Assembly: GCA_005239175.1 (NCBI GenBank)
Contig: SOPS01000001.1
Span: 62,001-126,000, forward strand
DNA length: 64,000 bases
From: a halophilic archaeon SHRA6
Lineage (GTDB): Archaea > Halobacteriota > Halobacteria > Halobacteriales > Haloferacaceae
Direction: 5' to 3'
Both the position numbers and the translations under genes were made by a program. This document shows, one piece after another, positions 1-9,484 of this stretch (its first letter is position 1; every line of letters begins with the position of its first letter). The notes beneath the pieces are model-generated. The model ran no database searches. It had not been told where the DNA came from and worked only from the letters and a program-made list of their open reading frames with translations.

Positions 1-1
1 G

Positions 2-502
2 TTCGGCGAATCGAACGTGGGCAGCTACGAGGACGCCCGCGGCTCTGATGAGGTCACCGTTGCGGTTGGTGAGGGAAGCGACGGACTCGCTTTCGATGCA
101 ACCGGTGTGTGGGTCGATCCCGGGACGACGATCGTCTTCGAGTGGACCGGTGAGGGCGGCGCGCACAACGTCGTTGGCGAAGATGGGCCCGCAGCCGACG
201 ACCTCGACAGCGGCGATCCAATCGACGAGGAAGGCCACACCTACGAGTTTGAAGCCACTGAGGATTACGAAGGGATCACCCACTACATTTGTGAGCCACA
301 CGAAAGCCTTGGGATGCTCGGCGGAATTGCGGTTGGCGAGGTCGAAACCGTCGAAACCGGCGGCGGTGGTGGGAGCGGCGGCCCACCATCAGTTCCAGAT
401 TCCGCGTTGACGCTTGGGGTGGCCTCGTTTGTCGCGATGGTCTCGACGCTCGCGTTCGCGCTGTTCTTCTTGAAGTACGGCGGCGACTACGACGACCAGT
501 AA
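2..502 (+). CDS. Halocyanin-like blue copper protein, 5' truncated by window edge
   Basis: The reading frame is open from the first bases of the window, so the true start and the signal peptide lie upstream. The first visible residues (FGESNVGSYEDARGS) match the mature part of the complete halocyanin at 37582-38223. Type 1 copper ligands can be assigned: His in GGAHNVV, then Cys and His in YICEPHE, then Met in LGMLGG. A Gly-rich linker and one C-terminal transmembrane helix (VASFVAMVSTLAFALFFLK) follow, so the cupredoxin domain would be anchored to the membrane outside the cell. The expected role is electron transfer between membrane complexes. It is a paralogue of the protein in the cytochrome b cluster; its own partner genes lie outside the window. 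Confidence 0.9.
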   Translation, partial: FGESNVGSYEDARGSDEVTVAVGEGSDGLAFDATGVWVDPGTTIVFEWTGEGGAHNVVGEDGPAADDLDSGDPIDEEGHTYEFEATEDYEGITHYICEPHESLGMLGGIAVGEVETVETGGGGGSGGPPSVPDSALTLGVASFVAMVSTLAFALFFLKYGGDYDDQ

Positions 503-527
503 CCGTCGCTCGAACGGTTCAGCCGTC

Positions 528-1601
528 TCAGAATAGTCCGCGGTTCGATCGCGCGCGCTCGTAGACTGACAGATATCGATCGACCACCGACTCATAACTG
601 TATGCCTCGTAGGCCTCGTCGATCTGTTTTCGTTCGAGCGATCGGGTTGCAGTGACCTCGTCGGCCAACTCCTGTGGGGAGGTGACCAACCGCCCACGCG
701 TCCCCTGTAGTTTTGATTTGCCCTCGACGAGTTCGTGGGCGCTGGAGCCAACCTGGTACTCGACGATCCCAACACAGCCACACGCCAGCCCCCACAGCAA
801 CTCGGTTGCAAAGGGTTCGAACTCGGCTGTCTGGGCGAACACGTGGGCAGCTTTCATATAGGGGAGGCGCTCGTCGATCTGCAGATCACCGACGAATTTG
901 ACCTTGTCGTCGATCCGAAGGTCCGCAGCTGTTCGAACAGCCGCATCCTTATTTGGGCCATCACCAATAACGACGGCCGACCAGTCGCGGCGGCGCAACT
1001 CTGCGAGCGCCAAGAGGAACGTCTCGACGTTGGCATGTTCGTCCAGACGACGGCTGTAGACCAGATCCACATCCGCCGCAGGTTGTGTCTCTCGGATGAG
1101 TTCCATGTTGACGCCCTCGGGGATGACGTCGATAGCTGACTCGCTCGCGCCGTGTTCGCGGACCATCGTTGCGACCATCCGCGAGGGAACGACGATTCGA
1201 TCGGCCCCAGATACCGCCTTGCGGTATCCACGCAAAGGATCACTGTCGACATCCGACCACCAGTCGACAACAACCGGCACTCGGAGGAACGTTGCTGTTG
1301 CGTTGGCGGCCCGGACGTGTGCCGGCGGGCTGTTGATCGCGTGAATCACGTCCGGTGAGAGTTTTCTGAGTGCGAACGGGAGCTTCGTCGCGAACGATCG
1401 CGGCGATCGATCGTCTGTAATCGCCCGGTAGGTGATCGCATTTTGCTCGAAGGTGTCGTGTTCGCCGTCCCACCACCGTGCACAGCACACGTAAACCTCG
1501 TGGTCGAGACGGGCAAGCGCCCGCGCGAGCCGGTGAACCCGGACGACCGAGGGGGTATCGCGCCAGTGTGGCGTCTCCATCGACACGAACGCGATACGCA
1601 T
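528..1601 (-). CDS. Glycosyltransferase family 4 (GT-B fold)
   Basis: The 357-residue protein begins MRIAFVSMETPHWRDTPSVVR, the N-terminal Rossmann start of GT4 enzymes, with a C-terminal nucleotide-sugar domain from about residue 175 (VDLVYSRRLDEHANVETFLLA, then FVGDLQIDERLPYMKAAHVF). The donor-site region reads EPFATELLWGLACG. In most GT4 enzymes a second glutamate follows seven residues after the first (EX7E); here that position is Trp. No membrane segment is seen, so it should act at the cytoplasmic face. It is convergent with the truncated halocyanin and divergent from the mutase subunit gene. Family assignment is firm; donor and acceptor are unknown. Confidence 0.85.
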   Translation of the reverse strand: MRIAFVSMETPHWRDTPSVVRVHRLARALARLDHEVYVCCARWWDGEHDTFEQNAITYRAITDDRSPRSFATKLPFALRKLSPDVIHAINSPPAHVRAANATATFLRVPVVVDWWSDVDSDPLRGYRKAVSGADRIVVPSRMVATMVREHGASESAIDVIPEGVNMELIRETQPAADVDLVYSRRLDEHANVETFLLALAELRRRDWSAVVIGDGPNKDAAVRTAADLRIDDKVKFVGDLQIDERLPYMKAAHVFAQTAEFEPFATELLWGLACGCVGIVEYQVGSSAHELVEGKSKLQGTRGRLVTSPQELADEVTATRSLERKQIDEAYEAYSYESVVDRYLSVYERARSNRGLF

Positions 1602-1706
1602 ACGCCACCGGAAGGACCGTCTGGTGAAAAATCCACCCGATCTGATCGATCGGATTATCCCTCATTTTCCGTTAGAGTCAAGCGATTGCTGGCCGAATTG
1701 TTCGCT

Positions 1707-2126
1707 ATGAGCACAGATACCGCGCAACGATCGATCCGCTGTCTCGTGGCGAAAGTCGGACTCGACGGCCACGATCGCGGCGCGCACGTCATCGCCCGTG
1801 CGTTCCGAGACGCGGGATTCGAGGTGATCTACTCGGGGTTACACCGTGCACCCGAAGAGATCGTGCAGGCGGCCGTCCAAGAGGATGTCGACGTCCTCGG
1901 TATCTCGATACTTTCAGGCGCGCACAACACGCTCGTTCCAAAGGTAATCGAGGGGCTCAAAGAGTACGACGCCTTCGAGGATACGCTCATTATTGTCGGC
2001 GGAATCGTTCCTGAGGACGATCGCCAGAAGCTCAAATCACTCGGCGTAGCAGAGATTTTCGGGCCGGGAACGCCGATGGAAGAGACGATCGAATTCGTCC
2101 GCGAAAACGCCCCGGAGCGTCCCTGA
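1707..2126 (+). CDS. mcmA2: Methylmalonyl-CoA mutase, cobalamin-binding subunit
   Basis: This is a 139-residue free-standing B12-binding domain. The motif DGHDRG (residues 20-25) supplies the histidine that binds cobalt from below. The later segments ISILSGAHN and IIVGGIVPEDD complete the Rossmann-like cobalamin fold. Archaeal mutases are often split into a catalytic subunit and a B12 subunit; only the B12 subunit is here. An open frame runs further upstream to 1443, but it overlaps the divergent glycosyltransferase and has no family similarity, so the ATG at 1707 is chosen. The meaB-type gene starts 6 bases after the stop, so the two are surely co-transcribed. The pathway is interconversion of methylmalonyl-CoA and succinyl-CoA. 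Confidence 0.92.
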   Translation: MSTDTAQRSIRCLVAKVGLDGHDRGAHVIARAFRDAGFEVIYSGLHRAPEEIVQAAVQEDVDVLGISILSGAHNTLVPKVIEGLKEYDAFEDTLIIVGGIVPEDDRQKLKSLGVAEIFGPGTPMEETIEFVRENAPERP

Positions 2127-2132
2127 GTCTCG

Positions 2133-3197
2133 ATGAGTGAGGTCGATCACGACGAGCTCGTTTCGGCGCTGTTGGCAGGCAAACACCGTGCGCTCGCACG
2201 AGCCATCACGAAGATCGAAAACCGATCGCCAGGGTACCGCGAACTGGTTTCTAACCTCCACAGACACACTGGGACGGCGAGCGTTGTGGGAATCACCGGC
2301 AGTCCAGGGGCTGGAAAGTCGACACTCGTCGACAAACTCGCAAAGCACTACCGCGATCGCGGTGAAACTGTCGGAGTCATCGCCGTCGACCCCTCATCGC
2401 CGTACACCGGCGGCGCGGTACTGGGCGATCGTATTCGGATGGCTTCGAACGTCGGGGATATGGACGTCTTTTTCCGATCGATGAGCGCTCGCGGCCAGCT
2501 TGGTGGGCTGTCAACAGCGACTGCTGATGCGGTCAAAGCCCTCGATGCGTTCGGAAAAGACCGGATTCTGATCGAAACCGTCGGCGCGGGCCAAAGCGAG
2601 GTTGACATCGTCAAAACAGCCGATACGGTCGTCGTTCTCGTTCAGCCGGGGTCAGGCGACGACGTACAGATGCTCAAAGCCGGGATCTTAGAGATCGGCG
2701 ACATCTTCGTCGTCAACAAAGCCGACATGTCCGGGGCGGCCAAAACCGTCGCAGACCTAGAGGAGATGATCCACATGCGGGACAATCCGACTCACGGCCT
2801 GCAGACGGGCCACCACGGATTCGAGATACCCGACCACCCAGATACCGCCGACCCAGCCGAGGAGAACGATCGCTGGGAGCCGCCGGTTGTCGAGACGATC
2901 GCCACAGCGGGAGATGGCCTCGATGAGTTGCTTGACGTGTTGTCGGCGCACCGTGAGCATCTCGAGACAACGGGCGGGCTGGATCGAAACGCACGGATCC
3001 GGGCGGCCGAAGAGATCAGACAGCACCTCCGATCGGACGCTGCGACGCTCTTAGAGGAGGAGATCGATCGACATGGCGGCATCGATGCGCTTGCCGAGCG
3101 TGTTGCCGACCGCGAGACCGATCCGTACACGATCGCAGACGAGATTCTCGATCCGATTCGAGAGGCCATAGGGACGCGATCCGATCGACAGGAGTAG
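2133..3197 (+). CDS. meaB: Methylmalonyl-CoA mutase-associated GTPase MeaB/ArgK
   Basis: A 354-residue P-loop GTPase of the G3E class. Walker A is GSPGAGKS (residues 56-63), VDPSSPYTGGAVLGDRIRM follows as in MeaB/MMAA proteins, ETVGAGQSEVD is the switch region and VNKADM gives guanine specificity. Such proteins gate delivery of adenosylcobalamin to methylmalonyl-CoA mutase and protect it from inactivation. The gene directly follows the B12-binding subunit, which fits that role better than the old lysine/arginine transport name (ArgK). Compared with the family there is an acidic stretch around residues 215-250, typical of halophilic insertions. Confidence 0.93.
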   Translation: MSEVDHDELVSALLAGKHRALARAITKIENRSPGYRELVSNLHRHTGTASVVGITGSPGAGKSTLVDKLAKHYRDRGETVGVIAVDPSSPYTGGAVLGDRIRMASNVGDMDVFFRSMSARGQLGGLSTATADAVKALDAFGKDRILIETVGAGQSEVDIVKTADTVVVLVQPGSGDDVQMLKAGILEIGDIFVVNKADMSGAAKTVADLEEMIHMRDNPTHGLQTGHHGFEIPDHPDTADPAEENDRWEPPVVETIATAGDGLDELLDVLSAHREHLETTGGLDRNARIRAAEEIRQHLRSDAATLLEEEIDRHGGIDALAERVADRETDPYTIADEILDPIREAIGTRSDRQE

Positions 3198-3220
3198 CCT
3201 ACACTTGGCTGGATACGCCG

Positions 3221-5680
3221 TCAGCGGACACGCTCTCGGATCCGACCAACTGCCAGCAACACGGGCCGCCGCTCAATAATCGAAACCCACAATACGAGCG
3301 CAGGTGGGAGCACGACCAGCGACGCGAGATACGCAAGGATAATGCTCACCGCGGTTAGCAGACCAAACTGTCCCAAAAGTGGAGTGATCGCGAGTACTAG
3401 TACCCCCGTTCCCAAGGCAGTTGTCGCCATCGTCCCGGTGAGCGCCCCGCCGGTTCCCCGGAGTGTCGTCACAACAGCGTGGTCAACATCGCCAGTCTCC
3501 TCGTACTCATCGTAAAATCGGTGGGCGACGTGGACCGTGTAGTCTACGCCAAGCCCGATTGTGATAGCCAATATCGTTGCTGTGAGCGCGTTAAACGGTA
3601 TTTCTGCGAGGCGCATCGATGCAGTCAACACCGAGATCGCAACCGTAACTGGAACGAGTGTGACGATGCCGAGCGACGGACGGCCCAAGAAGATGCCGAA
3701 TAAGACGACGAGAAACACTGCCGAGAGTCCGATTGCTGTGGCAAGCGAGATGATCGCCGAGTCAAATATCTCGTCGGCCACCGCCTGGAATACGATAATC
3801 TGGCCGGTTGCGATCGCATCACCGCGGTACCGATCGGCGACATCTCTGGCGTCAGCAGTGATTGCATCGTCGGCGGCGTCTGAGCGGACCTCGTAAACGA
3901 CCCGAGTCGCACGGTTGTCTTCGGTGAGGTACTGGTCAGTGAATCCATCGAAGTCCGAATTCCGCAGTTCGCTGTATATCCGATCGAGATCTCGGTCCGG
4001 CATTCCACCGTCGAGCGCAGATTGGTTGACGAGCGCGGCGAATTCTGGATCCTCATCGGCGTAGGCGTCGATCGGGTCGGCGATACTGTCAGTTCGTGCA
4101 CGACCATCAGCTTCGACGAACGTCGACGGCGGATTCTCCTCTGCACGTTCGAGGGATCGAAGTGCAGTATCGTCTGCCATCCGCGTCTCAATATAGATCG
4201 TGATCGTGTCATCTTCGGAGCTCTCGAAGGTCTCCTCTAAGAAATCGATCGTCGCGGTGACGGTGTAATCCTCCGGTTCCAGTGGGCCTGGCAAGTACTG
4301 GACGTAGGGGGGTTCCTCAGAGGGCGGGAGGAAATCTTCGTCTTCAAACGTAGTGTCAACCCCGGAGCCGTACACCGCCGCCCCACCAGCAAGCACCAAC
4401 ATCAACGCGACAAATACCGCTGGTGCAGGCCGTGACAGCCGATACAATTCTGGCAGTATCGATCCGAGAATGGACCCTTCCGAGCCCATGGGTCTGTTAC
4501 TGAACACTGGTACGCCGCGATCGAGCCGCCACTCGTCGACCACGAGTTTGGCCGCTGGCAGGAAACCGACAAAAATGACGAGCGTGAAAACGATCCCGAT
4601 TGCAGCGACAATCCCAAACTCTCGAAGCGGGTCAAGACTGCTCGTCAGGTTCGCAAGAAAGCCAATAATTGTCGTCCCCGCGATGATCGAATATGCGACC
4701 GACAGCTGTCGTAAGGAGGTTTCCATTGCAGTCTCAGGATCAGCACCACTGACCCGCTCCTCACGATACCTGTTGACCGTGTGAATCCCAAAGTCGATGC
4801 CGATCGCAAGCAACAGTACCGGCACCGAGATCAACACGTCCGAGAACGCGATCCCGACGTAGCCAGTGAATCCGAACGTCCAGATGATCGTCATTAGTAG
4901 TGCAACCGCGCCGAGAACGAAATCAAACGGATCACGATACGCATACGCTAACAGCCCGAGAATGACAATGAGCGCTGCCGGCACGACAATGGCTAACGAG
5001 TCAAAGATCACGCTTTCGAACTCGTCGTCAATGATGCCGCTGCCAAAAACGGTGATATCCCCCGAAGATCGGTCAGCGATGGTTTGTGCGTCCGTCTGGA
5101 CAGCTGTCAAATCCGGCTCCTCTGGAAATTCATGTGTTATTACACCGAGTGATGCCGAGGCGGTCCCAGACTCCGGGTTGTAGTCGTCTGAGAGTAACGT
5201 CGAAAACGCAGGATCCTCACCTGCGTCGATAACTGCCTGGTGGATTTCAGCCTCAGTTGCGCCCTCGATTGCTGCTCGTTGTGCTTCGATCGTGTCTGCG
5301 TCCGGGTCAAGTTCTTGGGCAACCTCTGAGGCTGGTGAATTGAATTCCTCAGCCCGAAGATCATCACGGGTTTCGATCCGTTCAGCGGTCTTTAGCATGT
5401 CGAGAAGTCCTCTGCGGTCGAGCACGTTCGTATCCCGTTGGATGAGCTGTGTGGTTGGATCGTCGCCGCCGAAGGCCGGCTCAAACTGCTCGTTGACCCG
5501 ATCGAGCGCATCGGATTCGGGAATATCATCAGCGAACTGATCGCTCCCTGCTTCAGAATCTAATAGCGTCATCCCCGGCGCAAACAAAACAGTGAGCAGG
5601 AGACAGGCAACGACAATCTGTCGTCGTCGAGCGATTGTTGTCGTCGCGCTGTCTTTGAGGAAGCGTTCGATGCGTCCCAT
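3221..5680 (-). CDS. MMPL/RND-family transporter
   Basis: An 819-residue membrane protein with the RND plan: one N-terminal helix, a large exported loop, a bundle of helices, a second exported loop, and a second bundle. The family signatures GIDFGIHTVNRYREE and GLGVDYTVHVAHRFYDEYEE occur once in each half, as in MMPL and SSD-type pumps. Its start codon directly abuts the stop of the upstream exported protein (5681-7438). The two probably form a unit in which the exported protein is an accessory for substrate capture or periplasm-side docking. Substrate is unknown; lipids or hydrophobic compounds are usual for this family. Confidence 0.9.
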   Translation of the reverse strand: MGRIERFLKDSATTTIARRRQIVVACLLLTVLFAPGMTLLDSEAGSDQFADDIPESDALDRVNEQFEPAFGGDDPTTQLIQRDTNVLDRRGLLDMLKTAERIETRDDLRAEEFNSPASEVAQELDPDADTIEAQRAAIEGATEAEIHQAVIDAGEDPAFSTLLSDDYNPESGTASASLGVITHEFPEEPDLTAVQTDAQTIADRSSGDITVFGSGIIDDEFESVIFDSLAIVVPAALIVILGLLAYAYRDPFDFVLGAVALLMTIIWTFGFTGYVGIAFSDVLISVPVLLLAIGIDFGIHTVNRYREERVSGADPETAMETSLRQLSVAYSIIAGTTIIGFLANLTSSLDPLREFGIVAAIGIVFTLVIFVGFLPAAKLVVDEWRLDRGVPVFSNRPMGSEGSILGSILPELYRLSRPAPAVFVALMLVLAGGAAVYGSGVDTTFEDEDFLPPSEEPPYVQYLPGPLEPEDYTVTATIDFLEETFESSEDDTITIYIETRMADDTALRSLERAEENPPSTFVEADGRARTDSIADPIDAYADEDPEFAALVNQSALDGGMPDRDLDRIYSELRNSDFDGFTDQYLTEDNRATRVVYEVRSDAADDAITADARDVADRYRGDAIATGQIIVFQAVADEIFDSAIISLATAIGLSAVFLVVLFGIFLGRPSLGIVTLVPVTVAISVLTASMRLAEIPFNALTATILAITIGLGVDYTVHVAHRFYDEYEETGDVDHAVVTTLRGTGGALTGTMATTALGTGVLVLAITPLLGQFGLLTAVSIILAYLASLVVLPPALVLWVSIIERRPVLLAVGRIRERVR

Positions 5681-7438
5681 CTACCTGAGTCGGTTCTGGA
5701 GCCAGTTACCGAGACGTTCGGCCCCCGCCAGTATCCGACCGCGAGTATAGACTGCTCCGATTCCGAGCAGTCCGATACCGAGGAGAGCAATCGATCGCCA
5801 ATCTGTCGTGAGGGTTGTCAGTAGTGACTCGAGGAGGCCCTGATCCGTAGATTCGGTGACTTCAACAGGAAGTCGATAGGTATCTGTGAGTTGCTCGTCG
5901 CCGTCTTCGTCGAGGTATCTGAGGTCAACGCTCGTTGCGTACGTCTTTGCAGAGGCTCCGCCGTCGATCTCAATTTCGAAGCTCATTGTCGTAGACTCGT
6001 TTGGCTCAAGGGCGGTGACGAATGCCTCGTCGTCGGTTGCGTCCAGCGGATCGTTCGCGAAGAGCTTCGCCTGGACATCTTCGACGCGCTCGTCGCCAGT
6101 ATTTCGGACAACGACATCATACCGGACGGTGTCTCCGGGTGTCGCGTTCGACGGCACGGTTGCGTTCGGTGTCGCTGGCGATACCGCAAAGACATCTTGC
6201 TCCTCCGCGACGGGGACGACAACATCGAGTGGGTTCGAAACCGTAACATCTCCGTCAGCTGTGCGGTACCGCGTTGCAATGTTCAGTGTGCGATTGCCGG
6301 CGAGGGCGTCGGTTCGGATTCCTGCTTCGAGTGTTACTGTGGCGGACTCACCGACATTGAGTGTCCCAACGGTCGCCTGGGTTTCCCGCGGAACAACGTT
6401 CGGGTCGGTCGGCACCGCCTCTTCAGTTACGCCTTCAACCGCTGGGGCCTCGTTGTCGAACACGACGATCACGTCCTGGGCGGGCACTGGTCCATCGTTC
6501 GTAACCTCGACAGTGAAGTGGCCGTCTTCGCCGATCTGCAATGAACTGTTTATCCCCCGGGCGGCAAACGATTGTTCGGCGAGTGGTGTGATCCCGGTCC
6601 GAACCGTTCGGGCGGTCGCGTCCGCAGACTCGTTGTCACGGTACGCAACGTCGAGTTCGAACGTCGAAGGGCGTTGCGTCGAATCCGCCGCCGCATCCAT
6701 CCGGTAGGTGAACGTCCGGTTCTCACCAGGTTCCCACCGATCGACGAACGTATCAGTTGTTCCTGCGTCGGTCGAGAAGGAAATATCACCGTCGACCGGT
6801 GTCGCCGTGACGTCCGCGTTCGTTGCGACGCCGTCTGCAACATTCCGCATTGTTACGTTTACCAGCCCCGTGGTGCCTGCTTGAACTGTCGAATTGATGT
6901 CAACGACGGCAAACTGTGCGCGGTCCGTGATCTCTACCTCGACGTAGACAATTTCAGTCTCGTCGCGTTCGTCTTGGATCGTGGCACCGTCTTCGACCTC
7001 TGAATTGTACGCGTGGCGATACGCAAGCTCGATCGGGACCTCGTAGACGCCCGGCTCAGCGTCGGCATCCGGGACGACCGTGAACGAAACAGGGCCGGTC
7101 GTCCCTTCACCGATATCACCGACGGGCTGTTCTGCAGTCCGGACGTCGAATGGGACATCCTCCTCAGTTTCATCGTCTGTAACGATGCGAGCAGTAGCAG
7201 ACTGCGCAGTGATAACGTCAGTTTCGAGGTTCTCACTGCCACGATCGCTGAGATCACCCCGGTTGTTGAACGTTACGTCGAGGCTGGCTTCCTCACCCGG
7301 GACAAACGCAGTCTCTGGCGCGTACGCTTCGATCTCCGGTTCACCACGTGCATCGTCAACATCCTGAGCGGTTCCGATCCCTGAGACAATGCCAGAGGTG
7401 AGCAACAAAAAGACAACCACCACCTGGAGTACCCTCAT
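5681..7438 (-). CDS. Exported protein with tandem CARDB/NEW3-like beta domains, membrane-anchored
   Basis: A 585-residue protein with a Sec-type signal (MRVLQVVVVFLLLTSGIVSG), then three or four immunoglobulin-like beta domains of the archaeal COG1361 type. Recurring phrases such as LVNVTMRNVADG, HFTVEVTNDGPVPAQDV and RYDVVVRNTGDERVEDV mark each domain. The protein ends with one transmembrane helix (IALLGIGLLGIGAVYT) and a short basic tail. It lies directly upstream of the RND transporter with zero spacing. The likely role is an exported partner of that pump; this is inferred from the arrangement. A regulator gene diverges upstream. Confidence 0.8.
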   Translation of the reverse strand: MRVLQVVVVFLLLTSGIVSGIGTAQDVDDARGEPEIEAYAPETAFVPGEEASLDVTFNNRGDLSDRGSENLETDVITAQSATARIVTDDETEEDVPFDVRTAEQPVGDIGEGTTGPVSFTVVPDADAEPGVYEVPIELAYRHAYNSEVEDGATIQDERDETEIVYVEVEITDRAQFAVVDINSTVQAGTTGLVNVTMRNVADGVATNADVTATPVDGDISFSTDAGTTDTFVDRWEPGENRTFTYRMDAAADSTQRPSTFELDVAYRDNESADATARTVRTGITPLAEQSFAARGINSSLQIGEDGHFTVEVTNDGPVPAQDVIVVFDNEAPAVEGVTEEAVPTDPNVVPRETQATVGTLNVGESATVTLEAGIRTDALAGNRTLNIATRYRTADGDVTVSNPLDVVVPVAEEQDVFAVSPATPNATVPSNATPGDTVRYDVVVRNTGDERVEDVQAKLFANDPLDATDDEAFVTALEPNESTTMSFEIEIDGGASAKTYATSVDLRYLDEDGDEQLTDTYRLPVEVTESTDQGLLESLLTTLTTDWRSIALLGIGLLGIGAVYTRGRILAGAERLGNWLQNRLR

Positions 7439-7493
7439 TTTCAGTTATCTCCGTGTATGGTATCTGCGTGTAATACCCTTCGCAAACAATGAA

Positions 7494-7510
7494 AAACAAA
7501 TTATTTGTTT
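7494..7510. promoter_or_regulatory. Inverted repeat, candidate operator for the TrmB/RND divergent pair
   Basis: AAACAAA-TTA-TTTGTTT is a perfect 7-bp inverted repeat with a 3-base centre in the AT-rich 188-bp gap between the exported protein gene and the TrmB-type regulator. Its location between divergent starts makes it the best candidate binding site for the regulator. No binding data exist here, and AT-rich palindromes can arise by chance. Confidence 0.4.
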
Positions 7511-7626
7511 CTCGATATATTTGTTGTGGTGTATATAGGTAGACGGCATAGTACCCTGGCGTTATTTGGCGCAAAACGGGATAACTCGTTAGTGAATTTT
7601 TTTGTTTCCAGTTCCTTGAGAACAGT

Positions 7627-8436
7627 ATGGAAACACTTCGAGAGTTGGGGCTGTCGAGTTACGAGGAACGATCGTACCGCGCGTTGCTTGCACTCGGGAG
7701 TGCCACTGCCTCAGATGTTGTTGAAAAAAGTGGCGTTCCGACCGGCAGGATCTACGACTCGTTGAGTGGGTTAGAGTCTCGTGGGCTAGTCAGAGTCCAT
7801 ACGATCGAAAAGCCCAAACGGTACGTCCCTGTCGAGCCAGAGACTGCCGTATCGCGGCTCATCGAATCGCGAAAATCTGAACTGTCCGCAGAGATCAATC
7901 GGTTGGAGGCGAACCAGTCGACGCTTGTTGACTCACTCTCAAGTATCGATCGGCCACGGGATGACTTCTGGACCGCTGCGGTAGGGCCGGACGATTCACT
8001 TGAACTCCTGTTCGAGCGGCTCGATACCGCCGAAGAATCTGTTGTACTCACCGCTGCGGGAGTTTCCGAGCAGTTCGACGTTGACAGCGAGGGAACTGTG
8101 TTGCTTGACTGGCTGCTTGATGCTATCGACGATGGAATCAACGTTTCTGTGTTGCTCTCACCGCCGGTGTACGCCGATGCGGTTTCGGCAGTCGATACAG
8201 AAAAAGCCGCGTTTACCATTGCCAAGACACCGTTTGAACTCCGAGTCACCGATGCAGTGTATGGGAATTTTTACCTCATTGATCGCGCTGAGGTCTGTCT
8301 TGAGGTACCAGACCCAATTCAGCCGAATCATCTCTTCGGCATGCTTAATCTGCGGACACCCCGGTTTTCCGCACGGGTCGCTGAGGGATTTGAATCCATC
8401 TGGGCGGCAGCGGAGCCGATCGAGTCGATCGAATGA
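7627..8436 (+). CDS. TrmB-family transcriptional regulator
   Basis: A 269-residue protein with an N-terminal winged helix (METLRELGLSSYEERSYRALLAL, then TASDVVEKSGVPTGRIYDSLSGLESRGLV), a short helical linker, and a C-terminal effector-type domain with the TrmB layout from about residue 110. The sequence VPTGRIYDSLSGLE is the recognition-helix region typical of TrmB. It diverges from the exported protein/RND transporter pair, with a palindrome between them, so control of that pair is likely. A T-rich stretch about 28 bases upstream of the ATG could be a TATA-like element giving a leaderless transcript. The effector is unknown. Confidence 0.85.
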   Translation: METLRELGLSSYEERSYRALLALGSATASDVVEKSGVPTGRIYDSLSGLESRGLVRVHTIEKPKRYVPVEPETAVSRLIESRKSELSAEINRLEANQSTLVDSLSSIDRPRDDFWTAAVGPDDSLELLFERLDTAEESVVLTAAGVSEQFDVDSEGTVLLDWLLDAIDDGINVSVLLSPPVYADAVSAVDTEKAAFTIAKTPFELRVTDAVYGNFYLIDRAEVCLEVPDPIQPNHLFGMLNLRTPRFSARVAEGFESIWAAAEPIESIE

Positions 8437-8530
8437 GTCCAACAGATTGCTGACAGGCAACATCGGTCTTCGTGTGAGTCACCACCGCTTCGAGGAGGGG
8501 TTTAACACTCGTGACGGACTACTCATATGT

Positions 8531-9457
8531 ATGAATCTTCGACGAGCGATCGGCTACACTGTGGTTGGACTCGGCGGGCTCGCAGCTGTCAACCGGCGAC
8601 TCCAAAACAGCGCACCAGAGCTCGAATCGCCGCTTGCGGGTAGCCACGACGTGTATCGCTGGCGCGGGATGGACATTGCGTACACAGAGGCTGGCGATCC
8701 GACGGCCCAGACCGTGGTCTTCTTCCACGGGATCAACGCCGCCGGATCGAGCGGCGAATTTCGAGCGGTGTTCGACGAACTATCCGAGGAGTATCACGTC
8801 GTTGCGCCCGATCTTCCGGGCTTTGGCTGTTCGGATCGACCGCCGCTTCGGTACTCCGCAGCACTGTACGAGGACTTCGTGACTGAATTCCTCGCAGAAT
8901 ACGACGAACCAGCCGTGGTCGCCTCCTCGCTCACAAGCGCGTACGCGGCCACCGCAGCCACCGAGACACCGGTGTCGTCGCTGTTTTTGATCTGTCCGAC
9001 GGCGATCGCCGGGCCCGAACCACCGAAGGAGTGGCTACTCACACTGGTTCGATCGCCGATCGTCGGCGAAGCGCTGTACAACCTCATCGCCTCGAAGCCG
9101 TCGATTCGCTACTTCAACGACGATCACGGCTACTACGACGCCTCGAAGGCTGGGCAAGAGTGGCAGGACTACGAATGGACAACTGCCCACCAGCCGAACG
9201 CCCGCTACGCGCCGGCATCGTTCATTAGCGGCTATCTCAACTCGGATATCGATCTCGCAGAGACACTCTCGTCGCTCTCGATTCCAGTAACCATGGTCTG
9301 GGGACGCGAGGCAGACATCACGCCGCTGTCTGACGGGCGTGAGCTAGCACAGAAGACGGATGCACGCCTTGTCGTTTTCGACCGCGCGATGTTGCTTCCG
9401 CACGTCGAATTCCCCGAGGAGTTCCTCTCGGTCGCAACTGAAGAGCTCCCAGAGTAG
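8531..9457 (+). CDS. Alpha/beta hydrolase
   Basis: A 308-residue hydrolase-fold protein. The oxyanion-hole strand is VVFFHGINAAGSS and the next strand is YHVVAPDLPGFGCSDRPP. The nucleophile elbow reads VVASSLTSAYA, so Ser lies in an A-S-S-L-T context rather than the usual G-x-S-x-G. The acid is likely Asp in WGREADITP and the base His in LLPHVEFP. A hydrophobic N-terminus (IGYTVVGLGGLAAVN) could tether it to the membrane. The open frame extends upstream to 8000 but overlaps the regulator gene, so the ATG at 8531 is used. The substrate is not predictable. Confidence 0.82.
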   Translation: MNLRRAIGYTVVGLGGLAAVNRRLQNSAPELESPLAGSHDVYRWRGMDIAYTEAGDPTAQTVVFFHGINAAGSSGEFRAVFDELSEEYHVVAPDLPGFGCSDRPPLRYSAALYEDFVTEFLAEYDEPAVVASSLTSAYAATAATETPVSSLFLICPTAIAGPEPPKEWLLTLVRSPIVGEALYNLIASKPSIRYFNDDHGYYDASKAGQEWQDYEWTTAHQPNARYAPASFISGYLNSDIDLAETLSSLSIPVTMVWGREADITPLSDGRELAQKTDARLVVFDRAMLLPHVEFPEEFLSVATEELPE

Positions 9458-9484
9458 TCGATCGCCACGTTCGATTCCAGTCAG

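Noticed and set aside
8000-8530. N-terminal extension of the hydrolase frame.
   Set aside because: It lies inside the TrmB regulator gene in another frame; the hydrolase fold starts near the ATG at 8531.
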